DNA from: Mucidula mucida
Lineage: Eukaryota; Basidiomycota; Agaricomycetes; Agaricales; Physalacriaceae
DNA length: 64,000 nucleotides
Assembly: GCA_015501055.1 (NCBI GenBank)
Contig: JADNYV010000001.1
Coordinates: forward strand, 1,550,001 to 1,614,000
Reading direction: 5' to 3'
Under the pieces are notes generated by a model. That model was not told the origin of the DNA. It worked only from the letters and a program-made list of their open reading frames with translations, and did not search any database. Each line of letters starts with the position of its first letter. Position 1 is the stretch's first letter. Position numbers and translations under genes: made by a program. Positions 23,101 to 33,250 of the stretch are shown here, in pieces.

Positions 23101-24508
23101 ATGTGGTTTCTCCCAGGTTACAGGTCACCGTTGCGAAGATTCAACAATCTCTTCCCGAGATGAAGCGCAACGGCAACACGGTCCTTGGTTCTCTATGGGG
23201 TGAAGTGATGTATGACAAATCTTCTACATCTCTTGCGAGTGGCGTTCTTGCACAGGCAGAATTCGTCCCCACGCTAGTGAAACAACTTCAAGAAGATTCA
23301 GAAGGAGTTATCGCCGACCTAGAGACTATACGAAGGATAAGTACGTGGCTCCATCTCCTTTCGTATCTTGCTCTAACAATCAGCACAGTCACGGAACCTT
23401 CGGGCATGCGATTCTCTGTTACTGGTAACGTCCTGAAGCTGAACGAACCTCGCACTGTCTGGGGCAAGCATTTTAGTTCGATTCCTGTACGAATGATCTT
23501 TCGGCTATCCTACTTTATTGACCGTTCTGACAGGAAGCACCTCTTTCTGCGATTCCTCTGTTATCGGATCGTCTCAGCGACGTTGGCCGGAACCCAGTGA
23601 AAAAGGCTACCGTTATGAGTCTTCCAACGATTGAAAGTTCGTATGTAACACACAGCACCAAGTCCATCAAAGGCTTCCAACACCCCGAGTATCCGGCGAT
23701 GCGAGTTGCGCTCGAGGTGCTCAACGCTACCGAGAGCTATCTTTGGGTGTGTTGGCATCTTTCCCCTTGGACACGACTGCTGATAGCTGTCTCAGAGGTA
23801 CATCCGAGGATCTGGTTTAGCCTACGGTGCATACGTCTCATTGGATCTGGAAGCTGGTCTCTTGAGCTTCTCATTATACCGAGTGAGTTTCCGCAACATA
23901 TCTGTATCGTTAACTGGACTGACATTACTTTCTAGAGCTCTAACGCTGTTGGCGCCTATAAAGAAGCGTCGAACGTGCTGAAGGGACTGGTGGATGGAAC
24001 CGTATGTGCCTTATCCATTCTTACTCGAACAGCACTGATGATAATGTAGGTGACTATGGATTCTACAACTCTTGACGCGGCGAAGAGCAGCATCGTTTAC
24101 GGTGTTACCAAATCAGTCTCAACTGCTGGCAGGGCGGTGAGTTGAAGTATTGTCTCGAAGAATGAATTTTGATACAGGTTTACATAGGCCGCTATCTCTT
24201 TCATCAACCAGGCATTGAAGAGCGTACCGCAAAACTATCAGGTCGATCTCTTGGAAAAGTTCCAGGCAGTATCTATTGAAGATGTCTTGCGGGTGCTCAA
24301 GACGTATTTCTTGCCATTGTTCGATGCTTCATCCTCCGTGGCCGTCGTTGTTACTGCACCGTCCAAGTCATCTGAAATTGCGGAAGGACTCAGAACTGCT
24401 GGATTTTTGGTGGAAAAGCGAGAGCTGGAGGTCTCTCCAGAAGATATGGAAGGTAGCGAGAGTGAAAGCGGTAGTGATAGCGAGGAGGACAGTGAAGAAG
24501 AGGACTAG
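20157..24508 (+). CDS. M16-family zinc metallopeptidase, YOL098C-like
   Basis: A large insulinase/pitrilysin-type peptidase of about 1,050 residues and many exons, related to yeast YOL098C (Sdd3) and presequence-protease-like enzymes. The inverted zinc motif H-x-x-E-H is HTLEH in GCPHTLEHLVFMGSEKYPYKG, created by splicing two introns around 20600-20680. Downstream NAWTDTDHTAYTV and VHHIDPQGKDSGVVYSEMQG fit the active domain. Later domains include WIPVQSV, YFSLAKLPNNLRPY and ERYLQVTVAKIQQSLPEMKRNG-like segments. The C-terminus is extremely acidic (ESGSDSEEDSEEED) and stops at 24506-24508. The upstream ATG (20157) adds about 58 residues rich in Arg and Ser with few acids, resembling a mitochondrial targeting sequence; a second ATG at 20331 matches the start of cytosolic relatives. 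Confidence 0.9.
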
Positions 24509-24541
24509 TCAACTAATGCTTTAGAGTACATTCATATAATG

Positions 24542-25613
24542 CTATGTCGTAGGTGCTTGGCTATCATTTACGACCTGTATCATTTTATTCGATGCCTCAC
24601 CGGGCTTCATTTCGACGTCCATTAGAAAGTCATTCTCAACAAGAAAATGAATGGCTTGGGAGAGGTTGGACACGGTCATGCGTATTTCGGGTAACAACAA
24701 CTAGAGGGAATGTTAGACGATGCATGAGGGCAATTTAGCGAACGTACATTTCGTAAAAGACTTGGTCGCGCTGGGCCCGACACAGCTTTTGGCACGAAAG
24801 GGTGTCGTTTCAGAAGAGGCTTGATGGGCTGCAACGGTGTCGGTGTTTGTTCGTCTTCAAGCGACGCGTCTGGAGGTGGCTTTGAAGTTATGGTTTCCGG
24901 TTCACCATCCTGTTCACTGTCACTATCAGAAGACGAGGACGGAGCATCCGCATCTGTGGGTAAAGCACGCTGCGATGCAATCGCGCCTCCTCGGCCGCGT
25001 CCTCTCCATCCAGCGTCGACATGGCCCCGTCCCCTACTTCGCCCTCGGCCGCCTCGACTCGGGCGATTTGAAGGCTCGCTGTCATTCGTTCTCTTCCGCT
25101 TCTTCCCAAAGAGGCCTAGGTCCTGTGCAGAAAGCTGCCCCGATGCCACGGCCTCGTCCATTTTCCTCTTCTTCTCCTCCACGCGCGTACTGCTCGGCCA
25201 GCGCTTCTTTCGCTCAGCGATCCAAGCATCCAGAGCCTCGGGAGAGTCAAGAACGAGCGCAGTGCCTTGTATTGGAACAGCTTTCCTGTAAGGTAATATG
25301 GAGCAATTGGGAGAGGACAGAAGGATGGGTGGACATACCCTTTTAGAGCGGGATCTGCATCCCACTCGCGTCGTTTTTGGTAGCCAGCAGGATAGATCAG
25401 GTGACGGTCCATCATATGTGTTTCGACAGTTTTTGCGGAACCAGTGAAAGAACAGTTTTTCTGGGTACATCGGACATGGCCTGGCTGATACCACGAAGAG
25501 TGTCCAGCAGGAGGAGGCGGATTTGCAGAGGTCACTTGAACACTAGATGTAGAGGCAACCAGCGTCTGCTGGTACGCCTGGGCATAGTGGCTGGAATAAG
25601 CCTGCGCCCACAT
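24542..25613 (-). CDS. NUFIP1-domain protein, box C/D snoRNP assembly factor
   Basis: Relatives (human NUFIP1, yeast Rsa1) hold Snu13 during assembly of box C/D snoRNPs. From ATG 25613 there is a Q/S-rich start, then a C2H2-like finger (CTQKNC ... THMMDRH). After an intron comes the NUFIP1 signature: PIQGTALVLDSPEALDAWIA and ERKKRWPSSTRVEEKKRKMD. RGG-like repeats (GRGRSRGRGH, GWRGRGRGG), an acidic serine stretch (SSSSDSDSEQDGEPE) and a proline-rich region follow. A last exon encodes LLLPEIRMTVSNLSQAIHFL and ends at 24542-24544. The 3' end is 33 bp from the convergent M16 gene. Confidence 0.85.
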
Positions 25614-25981
25614 CGTGATGGTTCAGGTTTGAAATGGAAAAAACATCAATCGAAGCAGCGACGATCATCATACACGTGAAGGGGGACAAACAACGCGTAC
25701 ATAATTTCACGTATTTAGAACAGAGCATATGATAGGGATGCATTCAAACACCTTTTGGGCGAGCACAAAGCAGTATGATATACTTGATCAGTCAGCGTAA
25801 GTACTGATAGCGATTCGGCGAGGGAAATGGAGATGAAGCGGGGTGTTTTTCCTAGTAATTCAAGGAGAAACATTCGGCATGGGGAGGGGATGGTTCAAGA
25901 TGTGTCAAGGAAAGCGAACAGCGGCAGGAGAATGTAAATAAGGGTGCTTTATCGAATTCGGCGAGTTTTCGGACTGCAGCT
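25614..25981 (-). other. Gap between NUFIP1-like and KH genes
   Basis: This separates two genes on the same strand. It should hold the 3' flank of the upstream KH gene and the promoter of the NUFIP1-like gene. Nothing coding is supported. Confidence 0.55.
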
Positions 25982-27088
25982 TTAGTCCTCCATATCCTGC
26001 TGTTGTTCCCTGCCCACTCTCCGCTCCTTCTCACTCTCAAGCTGGTTGTACAACAGGAACAGGGCCTTCTCGTTCGACTCGGGCGTACCGACAATGGTAA
26101 ACATTCGCTCTCCGGTCTCGTCATGAGGCGCTTTAGCGATGGAAATTTTCGAGCCGGACAGACGACGAATCTCGGTGATTTTGGTGCCGCTTCGTCCGAT
26201 GATGCACCCAACCATGTCAGAGGGAATGGAAATGTTTTGCGTGCGTAAATTGGCGGCCATGGGCAGCTGGCCAATGCTGGGCGAGGTCGGAGGCGACATC
26301 TGACCACGTCCGGAAAGATCGCCGTTGGAGCGACGACCACTGGGATAGCCGTTGGTAGAGCGCCTATTGCTCGAGCGCTCCTCGCTGGTACCAGGGTGGT
26401 AGAGGACGGTACCCATGCCACGCTCATAGTCCTCCAAAAGACACTTGCCAATCTCTTCAATGGCGTGTCCAATGGCTTCTGGAGAGCCTTGTACTTCAAC
26501 AATGCGCTCTGTGGACTGCGGAAGCATGTCTTTGGATGCAATCATTCTGGCACCGGAGCCGTCTTGGATGGCCTTGATTTTGAGACCGTTGCGTCCGATG
26601 ATGGTGCCCATGAGGTTATGGGAGATGAGGAGTCGGATGGAGGTATGCGGAGAGGAGGGAGAGGAAGGAATGGGTGACGTTGGACTGGAAGCGACCAACT
26701 GGGAGATGATGAGAGTGTACGCCTGGCGGCTAGTCAGACACGTCGTACTATACAGAGAGAATACAGTGTACCTTTGCCACGGCCTCGACGAGACCAGTAA
26801 CAGTGAGCACACGCTCGTGGACACCGGGGATGACCTTACTGACACCGGCCTTGACACCGGTTTGGTCTCGCAGGTCGGCGACATTTTTGCCAGCCTTGCC
26901 GATGATAACGCCAGCGTCCTTGGTGCTAACAAGGGCGCGAAGGGTCAACAGGTCGTTATTGGAGGGTGAGCCAGACCGTGATTGCGGTGGTGAAGCTGGG
27001 GCAACGACAAAAATCAGGAAAAATCGGAAAAATACGCAGAAAAACGAGGCGGACCCGAATCACGTCGTTCGGCAGAGTCGGAAGGCAT
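25982..27088 (-). CDS. Triple KH-domain RNA-binding protein (PCBP/Rnc1/Hek2-like)
   Basis: A poly(rC)-binding-type protein that binds single-stranded RNA or DNA and usually regulates mRNA stability or translation. Three KH domains are visible by their GxxG loops: VIIGKAGKNV, TIIGRNGLKI and CIIGRSGTKI. Between KH2 and KH3 is a serine/arginine-rich linker. The start at 27088 (CCGCCATG) lies in a short first exon encoding MPSDSAERRDS, joined through a 59-nt intron to ASPPQSRSGSPSNNDLLTL. A second intron falls right after KH1 (EAVAK/AYTLIISQL). The protein ends QQQDMED at 25982. Layout matches S. pombe Rnc1 and S. cerevisiae Pbp2/Hek2; which is the true ortholog cannot be told here. Confidence 0.9.
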
Positions 27089-27359
27089 GGCGGGGAGGAG
27101 GGTCGGAGAGGGAGAGGGAACGAGGGCGGGGACAGGCGATGATGACAGACTGTGAAAAAGAGCTTTTTTCGGCTCGGCTGTTCGCGTTCGCGCCTTGCAC
27201 TGCTATTGCTTCCGGCTCGATGACTCGTTGCTTATCGCACTTGTTGGTTTCTGAAGCTTTGTATAATGTATATCGACCCCCTCATGGCACATAAACATCT
27301 GCAGTACATAGAATCACTAGGCTCATAATGACATAGGTAACAGTAACAGCAGCGTCCAT

Positions 27360-28114
27360 CTAATACCCAAGGGCGGTCAGCTTCTCGAAAGAGGGTGCAG
27401 CGTCGACGGTAGCCTTTTGGCGAAGTTTGATAGCAGCAATCTGGAAATCATTGTTAGCATATACTACCCAAAACCGATAAGCACTGTACCTTGCGCTCGT
27501 GGAAGGCCTGAGCCTTGATCTTTCGCTTCTCCTCCAGGCGGTCAACAACGTCCTTGTAGCCCCATCCAACCTCATGGGAAAGACGCTGATGGATCATAAG
27601 CATCATTGCGGCAAAACTGCAAGTAATGAACCCACCTTGACCGTGCAGTACTTGCGACCAGGCTTCAACCTCAACACCCGCAGAGCCTCCGGAACAACCA
27701 TCCGCTTCTTCCTGTCGTATGGAGGAGGAACACCTTCAAACAATTTGAGGCGCTCAAGAGCAGCAGCACCACGGGCGCTCTTATGGGGAGTCATGCCGCG
27801 GATAGCTCGGTATAGGATCTTCGAGGGCGCACGGTGATGGAAAGGACCGGATTTTTTGGGATTCACAATGTGGCGTTTGTGGAGAAAGTTGTGGTACCGG
27901 AGCTGGTGAATATATGCGTTATTCGCGGGCCAGTCATCAATCCAAATCCACGCACCTTGTTGCGGAAAAAGCTCCCAGAAATGTTGATTTCTTCGCAGCG
28001 CACCACCACGATTTTCTGACCAGAGAGAATCTGCTTCGAGATTATCGAGGCCAGTCGACCAAGGAGATGACCCTTGCCATCAATTACGATGGGTGTCGAA
28101 GAGAAAGTGGCCAT
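27360..28114 (-). CDS. RPL16: 60S ribosomal protein uL13 (L13A/L16)
   Basis: A structural protein of the large cytosolic ribosomal subunit. Four exons from ATG 28114 encode the typical start [20 protein letters not shown], then [76 protein letters not shown] and a lysine-rich C-terminus ending FEKLTALGY at 27360. Length and order match fungal uL13 throughout with no anomalies. Intron positions near the 5' end are common in ribosomal protein genes. Confidence 0.96.
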
Positions 28115-28583
28115 GGCGTGTCTGGATAAATCGGCGTTAAGTTCACGATGAGAGAGCAGATACTGAGAGCACACTGACCTAGTACACAGAGTCAGTATCA
28201 ACACGCAATAAACAAAGTACACTTCGTACCTTGAGGATTGGGTAGTATATAGCGCACCGAGGCCGTTACAAGGAGATTGATGTCGACACTGAACCTAGTT
28301 TCCAACTGCACAGGTGCTCTCGGCAACCTCCGTCCCAGACTCCTACAGAGCCGAGACCACGTGGTAAGCCGAACCTGCCATTCCGAGTCCGGACCGGCAG
28401 AGTGCCTTGTCTTCTCAAAACTTGCAGAATCACGACAGTGTAGTATACTCTTTCAACTCAAATATAACGCGTTCTATGTGTTGATACCACCTGCATGCTT
28501 TTACTATACATCACTCATTCTGGTGCTTATCACGTTCAAGGAGTTGTTGATTTATCAGAAAGAATACAGACTACAGTAGTCTT
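28115..28583 (+). other. Gap between uL13 promoter and ACP 3' end
   Basis: It contains the uL13 promoter and a leader that may hold an intron. A 100-codon open frame at 28277-28579 has no recognisable domain, and its only notable feature is a hydrophobic tail; I do not call it a gene. Confidence 0.5.
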
Positions 28584-29139
28584 TTAGGCAGCTAAAGCAA
28601 CGATGAGCAAGTAATAGGCAAGGAGTGAGCAGCAGAACATGCCTTCCGGGGTCTTCGCAATGTAGTCAATAGCTGAGAATGTTCGTGAGACACATAAAAT
28701 AGAGGGGATGTAAACCATACCCTGCTGAACCGTCTGGATTTCGTCCGCCTCCACGTCAGGTATTTCTATCGAGAACTCCTGCGGAATGACATTAGAGTGC
28801 ACAAGACGCGAATGTGAGAGTCGCACCTCTTCAACGGCCATGACTACCTCGACGGCATCTAAGCTGTCGAGTCCAAGGTCTTTGGAGAACGAAGCGGTGG
28901 GAGTGAGCTGCATGTTACACGTTAGTAGCAATAGACGACCTCTCTCTGATACTTACCTTGGCGGCATTGACTTTCTCGAATCCCTTGAGGACATTCAAGA
29001 CGCGCGCCTCTATGATGTCCTTGCTTAGGCCTCCAGCAGCCGAGTACCAGCGCGCAGGAAGACGCTGCGCAGCATAGTATCCGCTCACAGCAGGACGAGA
29101 AAGGAAGAGAGGTCGGGCAGCGAGGCGGAGAAATGACAT
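28584..29139 (-). CDS. ACP1: Mitochondrial acyl carrier protein
   Basis: Carries acyl chains on a phosphopantetheine arm for mitochondrial fatty acid and lipoate synthesis and is a complex I accessory subunit. The N-terminus ([15 protein letters not shown]) is an arginine-rich mitochondrial presequence. The attachment site is [19 protein letters not shown], with the serine in DSL, followed by [26 protein letters not shown]. The last intron is read as GC-AG (28592-28642), giving a C-terminus EAA; it is 51 nt with no stop, so a retained form would add a hydrophobic tail. The gene diverges from bL17m, another mitochondrial protein gene, across 285 bp. Confidence 0.93.
28592..28642 (-). other. 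Predicted GC-AG intron, frame-neutral, in ACP gene
   Basis: On the minus strand it begins GCATGT and ends TTTAG. Removal gives TPEAA at the C-terminus, as in relatives. Being 51 nt and open, it can also be translated. Confidence 0.6.
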
Positions 29140-29424
29140 GGTCGAAGTGGAATGAGTGACAGAATCAGGCAGCCTTTTTTCCCGGCGTTATTAGGTCTAG
29201 CCTCTATTAGTCAACAAATCGTTCGCTCTGCATTGGCTACATATTCTCAAGCTTGGTAAAGTACGCCATATTGCTGCTCATATACTGTCTTTAGAAATAT
29301 AGAGTAGTCTAGATAGTCGACGAGGCGCAGAGGCGCAAGAAATAGTGCATTACGTCATCCGCATTCTTCCTTTTCTCCGTCACGTCCACCTACGGCGCGC
29401 CCGTGGTAGAGACAGTCTGCAGCC
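29140..29424. promoter_or_regulatory. Bidirectional promoter region, ACP / bL17m
   Basis: 285 bp separate the start codons of two divergent nuclear genes for mitochondrial proteins. No TATA box is evident; I could not identify a specific shared element. Confidence 0.5.
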
Positions 29425-30386
29425 ATGAAGCATGGCATGGCTTTCCGCAAGTTCTCGCGGACAACGTCCCACCGCAACTTGATGTTAAGGTATGTCGCCT
29501 CGAATACTTCTCTCCCGAGTTGACTTGAATCATTCAGGAATCTGGTCACCTCATTGTTGGAACACGAGCAGATACAAACTACACTTCCCAAGGCCCGAGA
29601 TGCTGCCCGTCTAGCAGAAAAAGTGCGCCTTTCCACAATAGTATCTTCATTAACCAGACAACCTTTAGATGATAACCTTGGCCAAACGAAACAAGGCCGC
29701 CTCTGTGACCGCGGCCGGCGCATTCTTGCTCAATCAGTCGCTCATTCCCAAACTCTTTGGCACCCTTGCCCAGCGCTATGCGAACCGACCGGGCGGCTAC
29801 ACCAGAATACACAAGTTTGGCAACCGTCCAGGAGACAACGCGCCCAACGCCATCTTGGAACTCGTCGACAATCCTCGTGACCTCCGATGGCATATAACGG
29901 CGCGTTCGGTGGGATGGGAGCTGATGAAGGAGCAACTGAAGGACAAACAACCCATTGAACTCATACGGAACGGCGTGCAAGACACGGACACGGTGGTCCG
30001 GCTTGAGCAGTCGCGCGCGCCAAAGGATGAGGGGCTCCTGCGACCAAAGACGAGATGGAATCTGCAAAAGGTTCTCAAGTACCGGGGCGCAAACGCGCAA
30101 CAAGAGTTCGTACAAGCTGCCGAAGAATACGCTGTGAGTCTATTCTGAGCCTGTGCGCTACATTGTCTGATCAGGTTCGGCGACCAAGGATACGGTTCTA
30201 GCTTCCACGGTTGCTTCCAAGGCCTTTGAAGACAATCGGGAACATAAAGCTGGGCATATGCCTCTTGGCGAGACTCGTAATGCTTTGCACTTGGCAAAGG
30301 GCGTCACTGGCATCCAAAAGTCTGCCCCATCAGAGGCGCATATTTTATCAGTGAAGAATATGTTCAAGAGGCTCTCGACCAATTGA
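29425..30386 (+). CDS. MRPL8: Mitochondrial large-subunit ribosomal protein bL17m
   Basis: A component of the mitochondrial ribosome near the tunnel exit. Exon 1 begins [21 protein letters not shown], the very conserved bL17 start, then [19 protein letters not shown] and, after an intron, [32 protein letters not shown] and LGNRPGD-like sequence. Residues past about 120 form an extension beyond bacterial L17, as in fungal mitochondrial homologs. A last exon appears to encode [15 protein letters not shown] to MFKRLSTN with the stop at 30384-30386; its acceptor (ACCAAG) was chosen only because it keeps the frame, and without splicing the protein would end at about 30148. Confidence 0.9.
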
Positions 30387-30683
30387 ACTCCAATACACTT
30401 ACCGACTGGTCATGCTCGCACTCATCGGTCGACTTCAACAAGTGTCATCCAGTACAGTAGAATATTATGAGTACAATAATAGTCCAAAAGTCCGCGGTAT
30501 CAAGTACGTCAGTTGTAACCCCATGGTTGAACGTTCGTTCGAGGCATCTTTCGTCTAAAAGATCCTTCAGCTGCAACGAAAGGTGAGCACCACGAAAATG
30601 GACAAAAAGAAGAGCGTCAACAGACCAGCTTGAACCGCCACAAGTGCTGCCCATGCTAGAACTGTGGCTAACGCAGAGAGGCA

Positions 30684-31699
30684 CTAACCGGGATGAGCCT
30701 GCGTGTTGGCGGGCTTCTCCCCATGGGGTGATGGTCCGCCATAGAACGTATCACTATGATTGGGTGTCGCGCTATCATCTAGAGTGTGCGCGGGTTCTGG
30801 TGGATACGCAGAGCGGCTGTAATTGGAATTTTCATCCGTCGCGCGACGGACAGGTTGCGACATCACATCAGACATACTGATGCTGCTGTTCTGTCGTCTA
30901 TGACGATAGTCATCCCCTTGAGCTTCACCAGAAGGCCGGCTGTCCCATGTGTCACCTCTAGTGCTCATGGGAATGGTATCATTGAAAGCACGAGAAGAGT
31001 CATTGAGAGCATCGTACTTGGCATGATCTCTCACTTGACCCTTGCTGTACGAGTTTAAGACGATATAAAGATAGACCTGTGGAGCGCAGTATGACGAGAC
31101 GTTAACAAGCGTGGAAGCATCAGACTTACATGAACAATAGCGAACAGCACCCATAGGCCCCCCATGATGCCAACGTCGACCCAAGGGAAGATCTCACAGA
31201 GCTTGTCGGCTTGATCTGCCTGGTCTTGATCTGACGAATCGTAAAAGTCGTTGATGCAGTCTGACTTGGCGGTCGAATGTCGAACTGCGGACCAAACGGT
31301 CCAAGCGGCGCCGAGTGAGAAGACAGCGAGGAGTAGAATGGTGTGGAGACTGAGGAAACGACGAAAGAGAATGGATTTTTCCTTGGCTGGGTCAGTTGCA
31401 TATCCATGACATTGAACATTGTCATACCTTGGCTACAGCGATGAAGCCTAGTATCTGCAGGATGCCCGCAGCAATACATACGATCCCAAAAACAAAGGCG
31501 GCAAACGAGGGGGTCGCAGCGCCAACAACTGTGCAAAATGAGGAAAATGCAGCATTAAAGGAGCGTTGAACATACTATCGGGTGTGGCCATCGCCAACAC
31601 GCCAATCACGACGCCAGCGACGAATTGCTCAGTCAGGGCTGCATATATTCCAGCATTAATGATGGGAATGGCACAGCAGCAGTATTCTCTTGGTTTCAT
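30684..31699 (-). CDS. Tetraspan membrane protein, basidiomycete family
   Basis: An uncharacterised four-segment membrane protein. From ATG 31699 it reads MKPREYCCCAIPIINAGIY, with the CCC cluster that I associate with a common basidiomycete family of unknown function. Hydrophobic segments follow: FVAGVVIGVLAMATP, FAAFVFGIVCIAAGILQILG, LHTILLLAVFSLGAAWTV and VGIMGGLWVLFAIVHVYLYI, with a loop carrying CINDFYDSSDQ and LCEIFP. The C-terminal third is polar, serine- and histidine-rich and ends QAHPG at 30684. An in-frame TTG extends the open frame upstream, but no ATG does. The NPC2 gene diverges from it across 173 bp. Confidence 0.75.
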
Positions 31700-31872
31700 G
31701 ATTTGTGAATAGGACTGAGAGGAAGAGAAGGGCGCCTGCGACAAAGATGAAAGAAAAGGAAAGCGAGATGACCGTAAATGCAGAGCAACGAATGCTGTGC
31801 CTTTACCTATTACGTCTGGTCCGGTACAGACAGCCAGTCACAACGTGACGCAGCCTCTCAGCCAGCACCATA

Positions 31873-32608
31873 ATGATCCGTCCTCTCGTCTCCCTTCTTT
31901 TCGTCGCTTTTGCGACCACCGCCGCTGTCGCTGAGCCAGTCAGTCAGGCTGCTCTTGTGGCCGACGATACTGCGCACACGACGGAAAGCTGGGCTTACAC
32001 TGACTGTGGTATGTTATCATGCATGTAGTAACTGTCGTCTAACTCTCATCGTCAAGGCCTCCCAACCGACCCGATACAAATAGAATCAATAGTGGTATCC
32101 CCCGATCCCCCAAAACCTGGCGAGGACTTGACCGTCACCGTCAAAGCGCTGGTCACAGAAGTCGTTGAGGTGCGCCTCCACCCTTCCGCCGATACGAGCT
32201 TCCACTGATTATAAAGTAGGAGGGTGCTTATGCGGAAGTCACCGTCAAGTTGGGTCTCATCAAGATTCTTACCAAGACGTTCGATATCTGCGAGGAAGCG
32301 TATGGCTCCGTCATTTAACGCGCCATATGCACGTCTGACATACATTCGTGCGTAGGAGAAACGCTAATGCTTCTGTCTCTTGCCCTGTGCAAAAGGGACC
32401 GTACACTGTAGTACAAACCGTCGCGCTTCCGAAGGAGATACCTCAAGGTCGGTGTAATTCATCCCGAACAGAATGAATGGCGGCTCACACGTGTATAGCT
32501 AAATTCACCGTCAATGTCGACGCTTACACCGTTGACGATGACGATTTGATGTGCCTCAACTTGGTGGTGAATTTCATGAAGAAGCCCTTCTTCAAATTCG
32601 GGTGGTGA
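31873..32608 (+). CDS. NPC2: NPC2/ML-domain phosphatidylglycerol/phosphatidylinositol transfer protein
   Basis: A secreted or vacuolar-lumen lipid-binding protein that moves sterols and phospholipids between membranes. The ATG at 31873 opens a signal peptide (PLVSLLFVAFATTAAVA). After it come DCGLPTDPIQIESIVVSPDP, KPGEDLTVTVKALV, VTVKLGLIKILTKTFDICEE, SCPVQKGPYTVVQTVALP and KFTVNVDAYTVDDDDLMC, the standard ML-domain order with the conserved cysteines. The stop is at 32606-32608. Four short introns are present. Length is normal. Confidence 0.93.
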
Positions 32609-32674
32609 TAGGCCCACTTGATGTTCTGTTGACTTGGCTGTAATGTTCGAACGGTTTATATTACGCTCTGTTGC

Positions 32675-33173
32675 ATGATTTTGTCTTTTTCTTACTGTTG
32701 CACTGTGATCCCATGTTTACGTTTGCAAGGACTTCATGCGCAATTGTCAACAACGTGCTTTCCCTATTGGGAGAACAATGGAAGTCGGTCAATTGTAAAC
32801 GAGTTGCGAGTCCAGGGGGGTTGGATAGCTCCATTCTTCATGCCAACAAGCACTCTCCCTTATGAGGTGGACTTCGCCTTCACTAATGACACCAATACAC
32901 CTGCCTCGCTTCAACCGATTGGCGCCGGGGGAAACGGCGCCACGCTTTCTTTGCAAAAGGGTGAATGTGCCGTGATGTTCCTACACGCTGGGGAGAGGTA
33001 CACATACGCTGTGCAAAGTGGGTCCAAAAGTGCACAAATAACGTGCGTAGATTTCTTAGCGTCTATCACTGTCTTCATATACTTACCTCTGCAGAATATG
33101 TACTTGGCATGACGTTGAGTGTTCTGTCACTGCTGTCTTCGAAAACGTCTCTCGCAATGGCGTCGATGGTTAA
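32675..33173 (+). CDS. Small protein of unknown function
   Basis: I do not recognise this gene. The open frame from ATG 32675 (SFSYCCTVIPCLRLQG at the start, which might be a signal peptide) continues through GGWIAPFFMPTSTLPYEV, FAFTNDTNTPASLQPI, GATLSLQKGECAVMFLHAGE and YTYAVQSGSKSAQIT. An intron at about 33041-33095 joins this to TWHDVECSVTAVFENVSR, stop at 33171-33173. The alternating polar/hydrophobic pattern suggests a small beta-sandwich. The start is only 66 bp after the NPC2 stop, so the true first exon could differ. Confidence 0.5.
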
Positions 33174-33250
33174 CATGTACCAGGTATGTCCACCGCACAC
33201 ACATATTTACATGGTAACGAATTTCACACAGAGAGGATTGGGAGAGGATA

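Noticed and set aside
24821..25346. Long plus-strand frames opposite the NUFIP1-like gene
   Set aside because: They are mirror frames of the RGG- and Glu-rich coding sequence on the minus strand.
28277..28579. 100-codon frame between uL13 and ACP as a gene
   Set aside because: No motif, no splice partner and no family resemblance; it overlaps the expected uL13 promoter.
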